A stretch of DNA of 64,000 nt from Euptelea pleiosperma (taxonomy: Eukaryota; Streptophyta; Magnoliopsida; Ranunculales; Eupteleaceae), in the NCBI GenBank assembly GCA_035048495.1, contig CM068544.1, positions 48,199,893-48,263,892 on the forward strand. The letters run 5' to 3'. Positions 23,523-35,273 of this stretch are shown here, in pieces (positions within the stretch are counted from its first letter, which is position 1; each line of letters opens with the position of its first letter). A model generated the notes under the pieces. That model made no database searches, was not told where the DNA came from, and worked only from the letters and a program-made list of their open reading frames with translations. A program made the translations under genes and the position numbers.

Positions 23523-23905
23523 TAAAACTTGACTGACCGGCGACAATCACTTACCACCCACAAAATAAGCCACGTGGCATATTCTTAGAAGACACTGCCT
23601 GTGGATGTTTGGCCAATCCCTAGGTGGACATGCAAACCAAAAATCAGCCTGACCAGTGATTTCAAACCTTTGATCTTGTACCCCAAATAATGGTGGATAA
23701 TGTGCAAATTCCGACGGTTAAAATCAACCCATGAAATGGCTCCAATCTAATGCTTAGAAACCACTAATCAGATTAAATTTTGGTTTATAGGTCCACCTAA
23801 GAATTGGCTAAACATCTATACAGTCAGTGTCCTCTAAAAATGATCCACGAGGCTCATATTGTGGCCGGTCGATGACCGTCACCAGTCAGCCAAGTTAGAG
23901 GTGTC
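23523..23905. mobile_element. Fold-back MITE, family A
   Basis: The left end GAATAAAACTTGACTGAC and right block GTCAGCCAAGTT are inverted. CACGTG is at 23571-23576, mirrored by a mutated CCACGAGG at the right. The right terminus is eroded and no clean duplication was seen. Confidence 0.7.
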
Positions 23906-23909
23906 TCTT

Positions 23910-24520
23910 TTTGGAGTGTACCCCGACCAGGAGTCCATCCCGATAGAAAATGGGGTGTGCGAATATGCTCCCCTTTAAAAAATGCATTTGCTCGATCTTA
24001 GGAATCATTCACTGATCAGACAAAATGTGTTCCTCGATTAATATGGACATGCAAATTTTGGTCCAATGCATTATAATATATTTTGACGCCAACCACGCAA
24101 TAAAAAAAATTATCTATAGGCACATGTTATTTGTGGCATGTGCAACCCATGGGGGCCCACCACATGTAGGAGAATCTGAACTTGTTGCTTGTGACGTAGT
24201 ATCTGAAAGAAAGGAAATATAACGAGGTGTGTTAAGACTATAGGTCAAACTGGTTGGTTGTACCAACTATCAAAATATCATTGATACACATGTAGGACAA
24301 AATCTGAACTTACACGTGTCTCAATGACTTGATTCGATCTAAGGTCCACAATTCTTGACTGTTTAGCTCAAGTAATACTTCCAACTTTCCTAATGAAATA
24401 CCATAAAAAAAAAATGTAATTTCAAGATTCAAGACATGTGATGCATATGCTAGCTAGGATGGGACGAAATCCATCACAATTTTGCTACTAAAAAAATGAA
24501 TTTTTATAGTACCCCTTGTC
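23910..24520. other. No gene recognised
   Basis: Mixed AT-rich sequence without a coding match. The frame at 24025-24222 resembles no family. Nothing structural stands out. Confidence 0.4.
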
Positions 24521-24525
24521 TTTTA

Positions 24526-24806
24526 GGTATTTAGTAACACGCCCCTGAAATTTGGAATTAATTAGTAATACCCCTTATACTTTCAAACTTTAGGATTACC
24601 TCCTTGAAACACACGTCCTTGGCATTTTACTCGCAATATTATGATCCTTTCATAGTTACATTAACAGGCGCATGATGCATGTCACGTTTTAACATTAGTC
24701 AAATGATGGTTAAACTATATGTCAAGGGGGTATTCCTAAGGTTTGAAAGTATAAAGGAGTATTACTAATTACTTTCAATTTTCAGGGGGGGTGTTAGTAA
24801 AATACC
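24526..24806. mobile_element. Palindromic MITE with long inverted repeats
   Basis: GGTATTTAGTAACACGCCCC is mirrored by a GGGGGTGTTAGTAAAATACC-like end. AATTAGTAATACCCCTTATA then ACTTTCAAACTTTAGGATT is mirrored by AAGGTTTGAAAGTATAAAGG. The arms are about 75 bp with around 130 bp between. Its superfamily is not clear. Confidence 0.65.
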
Positions 24807-25400
24807 CTATCCGATGGCTAGAAAACACCAATCAGGCTGTTTTTTGGTGTAGGTCAACGAATGAGTGGGCCAACATTCGAGGAATAAGTTTGTTGGAAAG
24901 AATATATATGCCACATAACATTTGAGAGTATCAAAATTGATGTGAATCTCACCTATCATTGAGCAATTTTTTGCCTTTGGATTTGCGCATATTTTGGAGA
25001 CCTAAATCCAACGGTTAGGATCCACCAATCATGTTAATGTTTGGTGTGTAGGTCCACGAAGGTATGGGCTAAACATTTATGGGTAGTGTGCCCAAAAGAA
25101 TGTGCCACATGGAATCTAGGAGTATGGAGGTGTTGTGGGTCCCACTATCATTCAATACTTTTAGCCATTAGATTTATGCATAGTTTGGGCACCCAAATCC
25201 AACGGCTAGAAAACAAAATTCAGGTTGATTTTGGTGTGTATTGTCCACCAAAGGGTGGGTCAAACATTTATAATGTTAGTGGGCCCGAAAGAATGTGCCA
25301 CATGACAATTGGAAGTATCAAGGACATTGTAGGTCACACCTATCATTAGGTAATTTTAAACCATTAGATATGTGTGTGTTTTTAGGGATCTAAATCTAAC
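24807..25400. repeat. Tandem array of three family A-like half elements
   Basis: Three head-to-tail units of about 190-215 bp each run through AATCCAACGGCTAGAAAA, GATTTTGGTGTGTA, a CCACCAAAGGGTGGG-like block, AAGAATGTGCCACATG and CACCTATCATT. The motif AAAGAATGTGCCACATG recurs near 25090 and 25289, with a weaker copy near 24896. Only one half of the palindrome is repeated. Confidence 0.6.
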
Positions 25401-25904
25401 GGCTAGAAAATAGAAATTAAAGATGACTAATGGGATTTAAATTAATGTGCCATGCTACACATTTTCATTGGTTGGGTAGGTCTATCTATGTTGGGAAATG
25501 GGGATGACTATAAAGACATTTTTATCTTAAAAAAATTTAAATCTTTTGAAATAAATATGTGCACTTAAATCTTAGGCGCCGTTTGGTGAGTTTTCATATG
25601 AACCGCGAAGATTTAGTTCGGGACGGGACATTTGCACTCACGTTTTTACTCACTTCACCATTACTCACCCCACCCACCTCTCTTTCTTCTTCTTCCTCCC
25701 ACCGCTATCATGTGCAATCACTCACATGCTGCACGTATGGGTTCTATTATCTTCTCTACATCGAATGGGTTGATTACACTCATCTGCCACATGTACAAAA
25801 AGGTTGAGTGCACAAGCGAAGAAAACTAAGGAGACGTCCATAGTAATGGTTGTTTGGGGCACGTGCGTGTTGCACGTGAGTGATTGTAGGGATGTCTTTG
25901 TAAA

Positions 25905-26195
25905 AAAGTGGCAAAATAAGATATTTTCAACTTTTAACCCAAAAGTTCTGATATTAGAACCGAACCAATATGAACCGGAACTGATATATAAATGTAATTT
26001 TAAAATTGCCATATTATCAATGATTAGAACCAATGTACTAGAACTGGAATGGATCAAAACCAAACAATCAGTTTCAATTCTGAATCCATCATTTTGAGAA
26101 ATGGAACCAATTGGAACCAAAATAGATAAGAATCAACAATATTGGTTCTGGGAACCTTAGGAACCTCATCGGAACCAACCAGTTGACACTCCTAT
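25905..26195. mobile_element. Probable hAT-like MITE rich in GGTTCC/GGAACC
   Basis: GAACCGAACCAATATGAACC on the left and GGAACCAATTGGAACC, TTGGTTCTGGGAACC on the right give an inverted-repeat character typical of a common plant MITE class. The ends could not be fixed. Confidence 0.4.
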
Positions 26196-26495
26196 TGGTG
26201 CCTCAAAGTAAGCTAGTTGGTTCTCCCGGCCCGCAAGAGGATTGGGCCCAAATTAAATGCTTTATTAAAGTAGTCTCCCCGTAGAGGCAGAGATTTTACC
26301 AAAGGTCGTTCCACATGGAGGATGACCTCTCTAACGAACAAAGATTTCCGCAACTGCAAGCTCTAGTTGAAACTCTACACCGATTGAAAAAGAACCTTAA
26401 TTGTGATGAACAAATCTCCCGAGTGTTAAAACGCTTTCTAAGAGCGGTCGGGATCGGGGGCCAACAATTTCTTACAACCTTTTTTGACAACTATT

Positions 26496-26673
26496 TGGCA
26501 GACCCAGGATTTTGATCAAGGGGGGGCAAATTCGGTAAATCGCAAAAAAAAGAAAAACCAGGGGGGACAAACCAAAGGAAAATGTACTTAAGAAAGTAAA
26601 AAAAAATTATTTTTTATAAATAATTTCAAAGTTGAGGGGGGGCACCCCCTGGGCCCTTCTTGGGTCCGCCACT
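26496..26673. mobile_element. Small MITE with TGGCGGACCC-type ends
   Basis: TGGCAGACCCAGGATTTTG and an AGGGGGGGCAAA block at the left are mirrored by GGCACCCCCTGGGCCC and TTGGGTCCGCCACT at the right. This is a widespread plant MITE type. It directly abuts the family C element at 26672. Confidence 0.6.
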
Positions 26674-26985
26674 GGGCGGACCCATATAGAAGATGAATCA
26701 ATGGCTGATTTTTGGTGAGGATGATCTCTATGGTGAGGTGATCATCCTCACAAAAATTCAAAACAGTCCGATCTTTGTAGATTGGTTTAGAAGTTGAAGA
26801 ATTATAGACCATTGATTTTTACCGTGTAACTTGAAAACCACATTTGATAGGGTTAGAAATTTCAAAATGGGCTGATTTTTTGTTGGGGTGATCTATATGG
26901 TGAGGAGATTATCCTCACCAAAAATCAGCATTGATTCATCTTCTATGTGGGTCCACCAAAATGGCCATCCCGACCCTTCTAAGAG
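26672..26985. mobile_element. Fold-back MITE, family C
   Basis: CATATAGAAGATGAATCAAT and GGCTGATTTTTGGTGAGG at the left are mirrored by CACCAAAAATCAGCATTG and ATTCATCTTCTATGTGGG at the right. The central part (TAGAAGTTGAAGAATTATAG) matches 19143-19511 in inverted orientation. Confidence 0.7.
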
Positions 26986-27180
26986 AGTCTTGTTGTTTTA
27001 CAAAAAGGGAAACCACTTAATAGACTCCAAAAACAAGCTAAAAAACCGCTTCACTCAAACTTATCAATATAGTGTCCCGACCCTTCTAAGAGAAGCTTGT
27101 TGTTTTACAAAAAGGGAAACCACTTAATAGACTCCAAAAACTGGCTAAAAAACCGCTTCACTCAAACTTATCAACATAGT
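26962..27180. repeat. Tandem duplication, about 100 bp
   Basis: CCCGACCCTTCTAAGAGA followed by TTGTTGTTTTACAAAAAGGG and CCACTTAATAGACTCCAAAA occurs twice in a row, offset by about 106 bp. The copies are almost identical, so the duplication is recent. Confidence 0.85.
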
Positions 27181-27626
27181 GTGCTCTTTATTCTTCAGCT
27201 AAAAGCGATCCTTGTAACTCAAAGAAGGTTGGTTGCATTATAGTGTATAGCAAATTTTTTATTATAGTGTATCGCAATTCGGAGTGCAGCAAAAATGCAA
27301 TATGGGAAATGTTCGAGAACAATTCAAGTTTGTCATTAAAAAATGTGTTAAAAATTCAGTAAAAATAATGTAAAAATATAAAATAAAATAATAGTAAAAT
27401 ATTAACGACTTTTTCTTATAAAATGATTTTTCATGTTTAAAATTGAATAATCAGGAAAAGTTTGTGAATTATTCGATCATGTTAAAAATGAATGAATTTT
27501 TCTAAAAGTTCGAATACATTTTTCATTAAGGTCAATAACTGCAAATTGTGGTCAAAGGGTTGTCGTCACTTCTTCAAATTTCAGGTAGGTCGTAAGAATA
27601 TGGAAGAACAAATGTATTCCTCTATG

Positions 27627-28326
27627 ACTCGGTCCACAGTCATTTGACCAATGTTGACCCGAGTTGACTGTCAAATTTTGTATTAAAAGATGAAAGTGCC
27701 CTTGTCTTCAACCTTAGAACAAAAGGTTTGAGCCAAAACTCAAACCCCAAATCAAACGGCAATGGTGGATGGACGGCCAAGAGATGCCAATGGGTTGGTC
27801 ACCCATCACTGGCGACCATCCCACCGGAGTCTCATGGCCGGCCGGCCACCATCCCGGTAACAATTTAAAACCAAAGTTTAAAAAAAAAAAAAACCTTAAA
27901 GTATACAATTTCAATTCTAAAAATTTTCATTAACAAAAATGAAAAACAAGAATAAGAACAATTTATATTTTAAGCTTTTGATAGATGGATTTTGAAAAGA
28001 TGGGTTCTCTCAATTTTATATTTTCATTCTTCTATAATAAAATCCATAAAACGAAATCTCATTCCCTTATAAATTTTATCTATTTTTATGGGGCTGTTTT
28101 TTTTCAATCTTTGCTTAATTTATCAAAAAAAATAATAAAATTTCAGATTTACCAACATAGTTTTTATTTTTAATTCTAATCTCTTCTTTTAATGTTTGAT
28201 TTGGGATTTGGGATTTGGGTTTTGGCCCAAACCCAAATCCTTGTTCTAAGGTTGAAGACAGGGGCACTTTCATCTTTTAATACAAAATTTGACAGTCAAC
28301 ATTGGTCAAATGACTGTGGACCGAGT
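27627..28326. mobile_element. Fold-back element with nearly identical 130-bp arms
   Basis: The left arm 27627-27758 and right arm 28194-28326 are inverted copies that share ACTCGGTCCACAGTCATTTG, TATTAAAAGATGAAAGTGCC and TCTTCAACCTTAGAACAA with very few changes. The left arm has an 11-bp insertion that duplicates GAGTTGAC. The middle holds GC-rich sequence (GGCCGGCCGGCC) and T-rich filler with no coding potential. Confidence 0.75.
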
Positions 28327-28908
28327 AATAGGGGGTATGTCAGCTTTGTCAAATGTTGGGGGCGTATGTTTAATTTTAAAGATAACATGGGTGGTATGTC
28401 AAAAATTCCCTTAAAAAAAGGGAACGGGATATTGGTACCCGCAAATTTGTTCAGGAGACCCACTTAACCAAAAAATATTTTTACAAAAATGTCCCTTATT
28501 TTTTACTCAAACAACCCAACCCAAAAAATACATCTAAAAAAAAGAAAAAGGAGGAGGCCGCAGGTCTATATATATTCTGGGCTGCTGAGGCAAGAACTCA
28601 AGGGGGGCAATAGAGATAGGGAGAGTGAGCGATTGTGCTTCTATGTGTTATTTAGTGGGTGTGTGAAGAGTTAAGGGTCAATTTTAGGTAGGTTTACTGA
28701 GCGAAAATCACGGGTGCCAATATCCCGATACAAGAGATCTCCTGGGTACGGTCTAGGGTGGATCTTGAGTCCTAATCGAGTAAAAATTCACAGACTGGGA
28801 CTGTCAGCAAAGTTAATGACTGTGCAAAGGCGGCAATACGTGGAAAAAGCACTCATTTCACTCTGTTTCGTGTCGTTTATTTTTTAAAATAGTGGCAATG
28901 TAACAAAA

Positions 28909-29233
28909 GCGTAAGCAAGTACAATTTTTGTTACTCACCGCTGCCATCTGGGCCCACTGGACACATGGATGTTTAGCCCACTTCTTGGTGGATGTACACA
29001 CCAAAAAAATCACCATGATTGATAATCTCTAGCCATTATGTTTTAGTACTTTTTAAGGTGTGATTCTAGCTGTTGAATTCAACCATTTTTTTAGTGCTAA
29101 AACCAACGGATATAAATTATCAAACAAGCTGATTTTGGTATTAATGTCTACCAAGGGGTGGGCTTAACACATCCATGTGGTCAGTGGGCCCAGATGGCAG
29201 CGGGCGAGTAACAAAAATGGTGCTAGCTTACCC
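28909..29233. mobile_element. Fold-back MITE, family B
   Basis: TTTTTGTTACTCACCGCTGC at the left is mirrored by GCAGCGGGCGAGTAACAAAA at the right. CATCTGGGCCCACTGG and CAGTGGGCCCAGATGG follow inward. It is the best-preserved family B copy in its outer third. Confidence 0.8.
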
Positions 29234-29515
29234 CATGGCCACCGTTTTGAAAAAGCAAAAGCAGTTGGGTACGTGTCGCTGACTTTGTGACAGTCAGCGA
29301 CTTCGCTGATAGCCCCCAGTTAGTGTGGTTTTATCCCCCGTGACCCATGCGTTCTACGCCCCGGGGTAACGATGTAATTGGTCAACGATCAATGACATCT
29401 TGACCAATGTAGTACTTGGCTCGAAATTCCAAACATGGCTCTAACTGAATGGCATGTGTTAGACGTCCATGGATGTATTGTACTGTTTGTACACGTCTTC
29501 CCACTATGAAAATGA

Positions 29516-29724
29516 GGAAAAATCTAGTCTGCATACCTTTGCAGACTCAAAAGTATGCAAACATGATATCCACTGTTGAACATTCCTTGAAAACTGTGTT
29601 CTTAATTTATAAAATAATTTGGTTTGAAAATATTGAAATAACATTTTTTCAATGGACATCCAACGGTACTGACAACGTATGCATATTTTTTAAGTCTGCA
29701 AACGTATGCAGACTAAATTTGTCC
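29516..29724. mobile_element. Compact MITE with exact 8-bp target duplication
   Basis: It is flanked by GAAAATGA at 29508-29515 and 29725-29732. The ends GGAAAAATCTAGTCTGCATA and TATGCAGACTAAATTTGTCC are inverted. Within each end TCTGCATACCTTTGCAGA is itself a small palindrome. The 8-bp duplication suggests a hAT-type transposase source. Confidence 0.8.
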
Positions 29725-29734
29725 GAAAATGAAA

Positions 29735-30385
29735 TGTGCCTAATAAGAGAGCCAGCGACGCCTATGGTATTGAAACCAGTGGATCAGAAACTACACAGTT
29801 CCAAGGAAAGGGCGAAATGCTACTTTTCTTCTCGAATGTCTATATGTCGGCCAAACCTAGTAGACAATGGGGTGTGGTATTTGCCACCTGTAATCCAAAA
29901 CTCTCTCACCTAAGACCCCTGCCAGGTGGGCCCTTCAAGCCCCCCCTCTTATTTTTACATGAAATACTATATCATGCTCTCAAGAGTACTGAGGATGATC
30001 CTCTGCACATGGCCCACTAAGTCCTCTCGAGTCTCGACTACTAAATTCGGTAAGCTAGGATCAAAACCGTGATCTCATAATTGAAAGAGTCGTGCTACCC
30101 CACAGTTAACCGTCGGTTCACAATAAAAAGTAAAATAAAAAATGGTCATTGACAGTTAGATTTAAGAGATCCAGAGTCCACGATGTTACGAACTTTGTAA
30201 CAGACAAAATAACTACCTTTTACTGTTGTTGCTTCGTGGACCGTAGATCTCCTCAATCCAATTGTCAATGACCGTACTCTTTTTTTTTGTCGTTAACCAT
30301 AGGATAACATTATTCTAATTGAAATGCATGTCTAAGTGTCTAACAACACAACAAGAATAACAAATAAAAACTCAGTCGAAACTTG
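29735..30385. other. No gene recognised
   Basis: Short frames only. A diverged inverted pair is seen around 30130-30290 (GGTCATTGACAGTTAGATTT against CAATTGTCAATGACC), possibly an eroded MITE. Confidence 0.4.
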
Positions 30386-30389
30386 AAAT

Positions 30390-30965
30390 AGTTGACCATA
30401 ATAGGAGCCACGTAGCACTTTCAGAATCGATGACCACATGGATGTTTAGCCCAACCGTAGCGTTGGCTTTAATTGTTTTCATGGGTTGATTTTTGACTGT
30501 GAAATTTCCAAAAGGTTTGAAATCACTTATCAGGCTGAGTTTTTTGTATGTAGGCCCCCCTAATGATGGACTGGTCTTTAAAACTCTGCCACGTGGTTCA
30601 TACTATGATCAGTCTGTCATGAAAGTTCTAGTTGTTTGATCATGAATAGAACTTTGCTGATGTATTTGACATACCACAGTATGAGCCATGTGGTACACTC
30701 TTAGAGATCTCTGACCGTATGGATGTATAGCCCAACCCTAAGTGGACCTACTGATGAAAAAATAACCTGATTAGTGATTTCTAAGCGTTAGATTGGAGTC
30801 ATTGATTTTTAACCGTGAAATTTGAGAATTATTTGGGGATACAAAGATCCAATAGTTCGAAATCACTAATAAGGCTGATTTTTGGTAGTAGGTCCACCTT
30901 AGAATGGGCCAAACATTGATACGGTGACCATCATCAAAGGTACGTCCCTAAGCAAAATTCTATAG
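30390..30965. mobile_element. Two adjacent family A MITEs
   Basis: The first (about 30390-30635) carries GATGACCACATGGATGTTTA and CCACGTGG near 30589. The second (about 30640-30965) begins AATAGAACTTTGCTGATG, has TCTGACCGTATGGATGTATA, and ends in GTCCCTAAGCAAAATTCTAT. Both keep the mirrored AATCAGGCTGA-like cores. Confidence 0.65.
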
Positions 30966-30969
30966 TTTG

Positions 30970-31435
30970 GTCATGTGCATTGGGCCCGTTAATAGCGGCG
31001 TCGATGGAAAAGAAAACCAAAGGTAGAATAAAAGTTAAAACCACAATCTTGGACTGAAAATGACACAACCGGAGATAGTGAGAAAATATCTGAAGACGTG
31101 TGATTTAACATGGTCACGAAAGAACAAATAATCACCACAAATAACAGATGGAAAAACATTAATAATTCAGCAGACCGGCTAATTGGAAAGTAGGATGAGG
31201 CTATTATGACGACGACGACTCTAAAATCTCCAATTGTTGGAGTTTTGGGTTAGTGAATGGTGATCCATAGAAGTAAACTACTAATCAAATCAACAATCAG
31301 GGTATAGGGACTATCATCCTCAATGATCCTACGAGGGGTGATGAACAAATCTTACTAATGTCTGAATAGGAGCAATATCAATGGTTTGTGATGTATTAAG
31401 CACCATATTAAATGATCCACTGCCACACCATATAT
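30970..31435. other. No gene recognised
   Basis: No coding match or clear repeat structure was seen between the MITE clusters. Confidence 0.4.
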
Positions 31436-31448
31436 GTCACATTTCTAG

Positions 31449-31853
31449 GAGCAAACCTTCGCTCACTGCTTGCTGTGAGCGAAGCTCATCACAGTCCACA
31501 ATACGAGCCACGCGGCACACTCATAGAGGGCGCTGACCGTATGGATGTTTGGCCAATCACTAGGTGGATCCACAAACCAAAAATAAACCTGATCAGTGAT
31601 TTCTAAGCATTGGATTGAAGTCATTTTCATGGGTAGATTTTAACCGTAGGAATTTGAGCATTATTGAGAGTTATTTGGGAGCAAATATCCAAAGGTTGTA
31701 AATCACTAATCAGGCTGATTTTTGGTTTGCAGGTCAACAAAGGGACTGGCCAACCATCCATACGGGCATCGCCCTCTAAGAGTGTGCTACGTGGCTCGTA
31801 TTGTGTGCTGTGATCGGCTTCGCTCACAGCATGCCGCGAGCGAAGGTTTATTC
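31449..31853. mobile_element. Fold-back MITE, family A
   Basis: It is flanked by CATTTCTAG (31440-31448) and CGTTTCTAG (31854-31862), matching at 8 of 9. The ends GAGCAAACCTTCGCTCA and GCGAAGGTTTATTC are inverted. A second small hairpin, CTTCGCTCACTGCTTGCTGT then GAGCGAAG, sits inside the left end. The core is GCTGACCGTATGGATGTTTG. It ends about 540 bp before the PDC start codon. Confidence 0.85.
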
Positions 31854-31884
31854 CGTTTCTAGTGAGCAAAAGTGTAAAATTTCG

Positions 31885-32125
31885 CCGACAGCCCACAATA
31901 TGATACAAGTGGCACACTTTTAAAGGATGCTGACCGAATGAATTTTTGGCCAATCCCTAGATGGGCCACAAATAAAAAATCAGACATCTTCAAACCGTTG
32001 GATCCTTGTAGCCAAATAATTCACACGGATAAAATTTACGGTGAAAACGACTCCAATTAGAAATCACTAATCAGTCTGGGTCAGCATCCTCTAAAAATGT
32101 GCCACATGGCTCATAATAATTGTAC
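31885..32125. mobile_element. Truncated family A MITE in the PDC promoter
   Basis: CACAATATGATACAAGTGGC, GCTGACCGAATGAATTTTTG and the mirrored GTCAGCATCCTCTAAAAATG are visible, with a CACATGGCTCATAAT outer block near 32103. It lies about 130 bp before the PDC TATA box. Confidence 0.6.
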
Positions 32126-32252
32126 GACTTCTAGTGACTTCCCGGAGAGAGCGTCAAACAATCAAAATATTTAAGACCACAAATTCTAAAGGGTCTCCTC
32201 TCCACTCCCTGAAACCGCCCCTGGTTTCACGAATCTCTTTTCCAAAACGACC

Positions 32253-32259
32253 TATAAAT
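32253..32259 (+). promoter_or_regulatory. TATA box of the PDC gene
   Basis: TATAAAT lies 132 bp before the ATG at 32391. The interval is pyrimidine-rich and lacks an in-frame upstream extension, fitting a leader of about 100 nt. Confidence 0.65.
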
Positions 32260-32390
32260 TCCCTTCATTTCCCACCCACCATTAATCCCAAGTCACAGAT
32301 CCTCCAAGATCCTAAATTCCCTCTAAAACCTTCCCAAAAACCCCTCCAACCACGCCATCTCTCGTTCATCGTTATTTTTGTTCGTCAACG

Positions 32391-34699
32391 ATGGACACAA
32401 AGATTGGAAGTCTCGACACTTGCATGCCTACCAGCAACGACGTTGGCTGCCTACCCCACAACGGCGCGGTCTCCGCTGTCCAGAACTCTGTTTCCCCGGC
32501 TGTGATCGGACCGGCCAACTCAACACTTGGTGGCCACATCGCTCGCAGACTCGTCCAGGTAGGGATCTCCGACGTCTTCTCTGTTCCAGGGGACTTCAAC
32601 CTGACCCTCCTAGACCACCTCATCGCTGAGCCAGGGCTCAACCTCGTTGGTTGCTGTAACGAGCTCAACGCAGGCTACGCTGCAGACGGCTACGCCCGGT
32701 CTCGTGGCGTAGGTGCTTGCGTCGTCACTTTCACAGTCGGTGGTCTCAGCGTCCTCAACGCCATCGCCGGAGCTTACAGTGAGAATCTCCCCCTCATTTG
32801 CATCGTTGGCGGTCCAAACTCTAACGACTACGGCACTAACAGAATTCTACACCACACGATTGGAGTACCCGATTTCAGCCAAGAACTTCGGTGCTTCCAA
32901 ACTGTTACTTGCTTTCAGGTACTAACATGCCCACTTTCAGTGTAATTTGGGATTGAATTCGTTAAATTGGTGAAAAAAATTTGGTGGGTGTTTAGAGAAT
33001 TTATTGATTATGGTCCGTGTTATTGGATCCGTAGGCGGTCGTGAATAACTTGGAAGATGCACACGAGTTGATCGATACAGCGATCTCGACTTCTTTGAAA
33101 GAAAGCAAGCCTGTTTATATTAGCATTAGTTGCAATTTGCCTGCGATCCCGCATCCTACTTTCAGCCGGGAGCCCGTTCCGTTCTCCTTATCGCCAAGGT
33201 AATTTATTTCTCTTTTCGGTTGATCTTTAAATATATTAGTATTATTTTAGATTTGGGGTTTTTTTATTATTTGTTTGATGCAGATTGAGCAATCAGATGG
33301 GTCTAGAAGTCGCTGTGGAGGCGACAGCAGAGTTCTTGAACAAGGCGGTAAAGCCAGTCATGGTGGGTGGTCCGAAACTCCGAGTAGCAAAAGCTTGTGA
33401 TGCCTTTGTTGAATTGGCCGATGCTTCTGGTTACGCGCTGGCGGCGATGCCCTCAGCGAAAGGACTGGTGCCGGAGCACCACCCACGATTCATAGGGACC
33501 TACTGGGGTGCCGTGAGCACCGGATTCTGTGCTGAGATTGTGGAATCCGCTGATGCGTACCTGTTTGCTGGACCCATTTTTAATGATTACAGCTCTGTCG
33601 GGTACTCCCTACTTCTCAAGAAGGAGAAGTCGATCATTGTACAGCCTGATGGGGTGGTAATTGGTAATGGGCCCGCATTCGGGTGCGTTCTGATGAAGGA
33701 TTTCTTCCAAGCGCTCGCAAAGAGGCTTAAACGCAACACAACTGCATACGAGAACTACCACAGGATCTATGTCCCGGAAGGGAATCCTCTCCAATGTGAG
33801 CCCAAGGAAGCCTTGAGGGTTAATATCCTCTTCAAGCACATACAGGAGATGCTATCCGGTGACAATGCCGTGATTGCCGAGACCGGGGATTCCTGGTTTA
33901 ATTGCCTAAAATTAAAATTGCCGCAAGGATGCGGGTGAGTAAACTAGAAAACAAAATTTCACTTTTTCTCGTGCTTTTGTTTTTGTTGCTCATTCAGATC
34001 TCAACATAGAAATGGAATGTGTGTTGCAGGTATGAGTTCCAGATGCAGTATGGATCAATCGGGTGGTCAGTTGGAGCAACACTTGGGTATGCACAAGCGG
34101 CACAGGACAAACGAGTGATTGCTTGCATTGGTGATGGAAGCTTCCAGGTAACTAACAGGGCTCCTATGTGCATGAGTCTGTAGTATCCATTAATTGTTTA
34201 GAACTTCTAATGAATGTTTTTGGCCGGCAGGTAACTGCACAAGATGTATCGACGATGCTTCGATGTGGACAGAGGACTATCATCTTCCTCATAAACAATG
34301 GTGGGTACACCATAGAGGTTGAGATCCACGATGGTCCCTACAATGTAATTAAGAACTGGAACTACACTGGATTAGTGGATGCAATCCACAATGGTGAAGG
34401 CAAATGCTGGACGGCCAAGGTGTGTTTGAAACTTTGAAAGATTTAGATATTATGATTAGATGTTTTAATGGTGATTGGTGAAGTGGGAGAGACTTGATAA
34501 TGAGACCATTTTGTTAAATTTGGTGTAGGTACGATGCGAAGAGGAGCTCGTGGAAGCAATTGAGATGGCGACAGGAGCTAAGAAGGATTGTCTGTGCTTC
34601 ATAGAGGTGATCGTTCACAAAGATGATACTAGTAAAGAGTTGCTTGAATGGGGGTCCAGGGTCTCTGCCGCCAACAGCCGCCCACCAAATCCTCAGTAA
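32391..34699 (+). CDS. PDC: Pyruvate decarboxylase, complete
   Basis: Six exons with GT-AG borders: 32391-32918, 33035-33198, 33284-33934, 34030-34147, 34231-34419 and 34529-34699. Together they encode 606 residues, the usual plant length. The enzyme is a cytosolic ThDP- and Mg-dependent tetramer that converts pyruvate to acetaldehyde and CO2, the committed step of ethanol fermentation under low oxygen. The N-terminal PYR domain holds VPGDFN (Asp68), the cofactor-activating Glu91 in [13 protein letters not shown], and the His154-His155 pair. The central domain follows. The C-terminal PP domain has the ThDP motif GDGS (482-485) to NN (509-510) and Glu516 in GGYTIE, equivalent to the catalytic Glu of yeast PDC. 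The C-terminus SRPPNPQ is typical. No frameshift or stop is seen. The MITEs at 31449-32125 press close to its promoter. Confidence 0.96.
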
Positions 34700-35270
34700 A
34701 TTTGAGATTGACAGCGATTCCATTTTGGGTTCTTTCTGTTTTCTGATCAGATCATCAGATGAGCAGTTTTCTTGTTTTATACCTTGAATCGTATGATGTA
34801 GGTTCCTTGTGGTTGCTCTCTTTTGTTGAATTGTGTCATGTTCTGCAGAGTAGAACTGAGTTTTGTACATTCCCTTCCTTAAATTTGGAAGTTTTATTTG
34901 CCCAAAAAGAGAGAATTGTGATAGACTCCCGCTTCCAAGTTTTTAATGAGTAGATGTTGTTTTTACTACATTTTGAAAATATTAGTAGAATACCAAAGTC
35001 TCCATCTTCAAGCTTCTGAATGTCAAAGGAACTGAAAGTCCCAAAGAATTTGGTAGAGTTGGAGCTTCCATCTTTAGAACTTATGACCCAACCAGTCATT
35101 GAGGGATCAAATTTGGGAGGAAAAGTAGTAACCTAACCTTTATATACAGAGTACCTCTGTTCCATGATTCCAAATTATGATCACAATATGTGGTGCAAAC
35201 AAAGTACCCAACCCACACCTTCATTGGTTATCCTCCAAAAGTAATCAGTTTTTTTTTTTTTTTTTGGAAA
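34700..35270. other. 3' flank of PDC
   Basis: Probable 3' untranslated region and downstream sequence, T-rich, with no other gene. A T-run lies at about 35250-35265. Confidence 0.45.
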
Positions 35271-35273
35271 TTT

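Noticed and set aside
25722..26120. 132-codon minus-strand frame
   Set aside because: It lies across the GGTTCC-rich MITE-like repeat, with no domain or splice context.
26315..26515. 66-codon frame with regular Leu/Lys spacing
   Set aside because: It has no recognisable family and no upstream or downstream exons, and it abuts a MITE. It could be a fragment but cannot be supported.
29449..29913. 154-codon open frame
   Set aside because: It reads straight through the 209-bp MITE at 29516-29724, so it is not a conserved gene.
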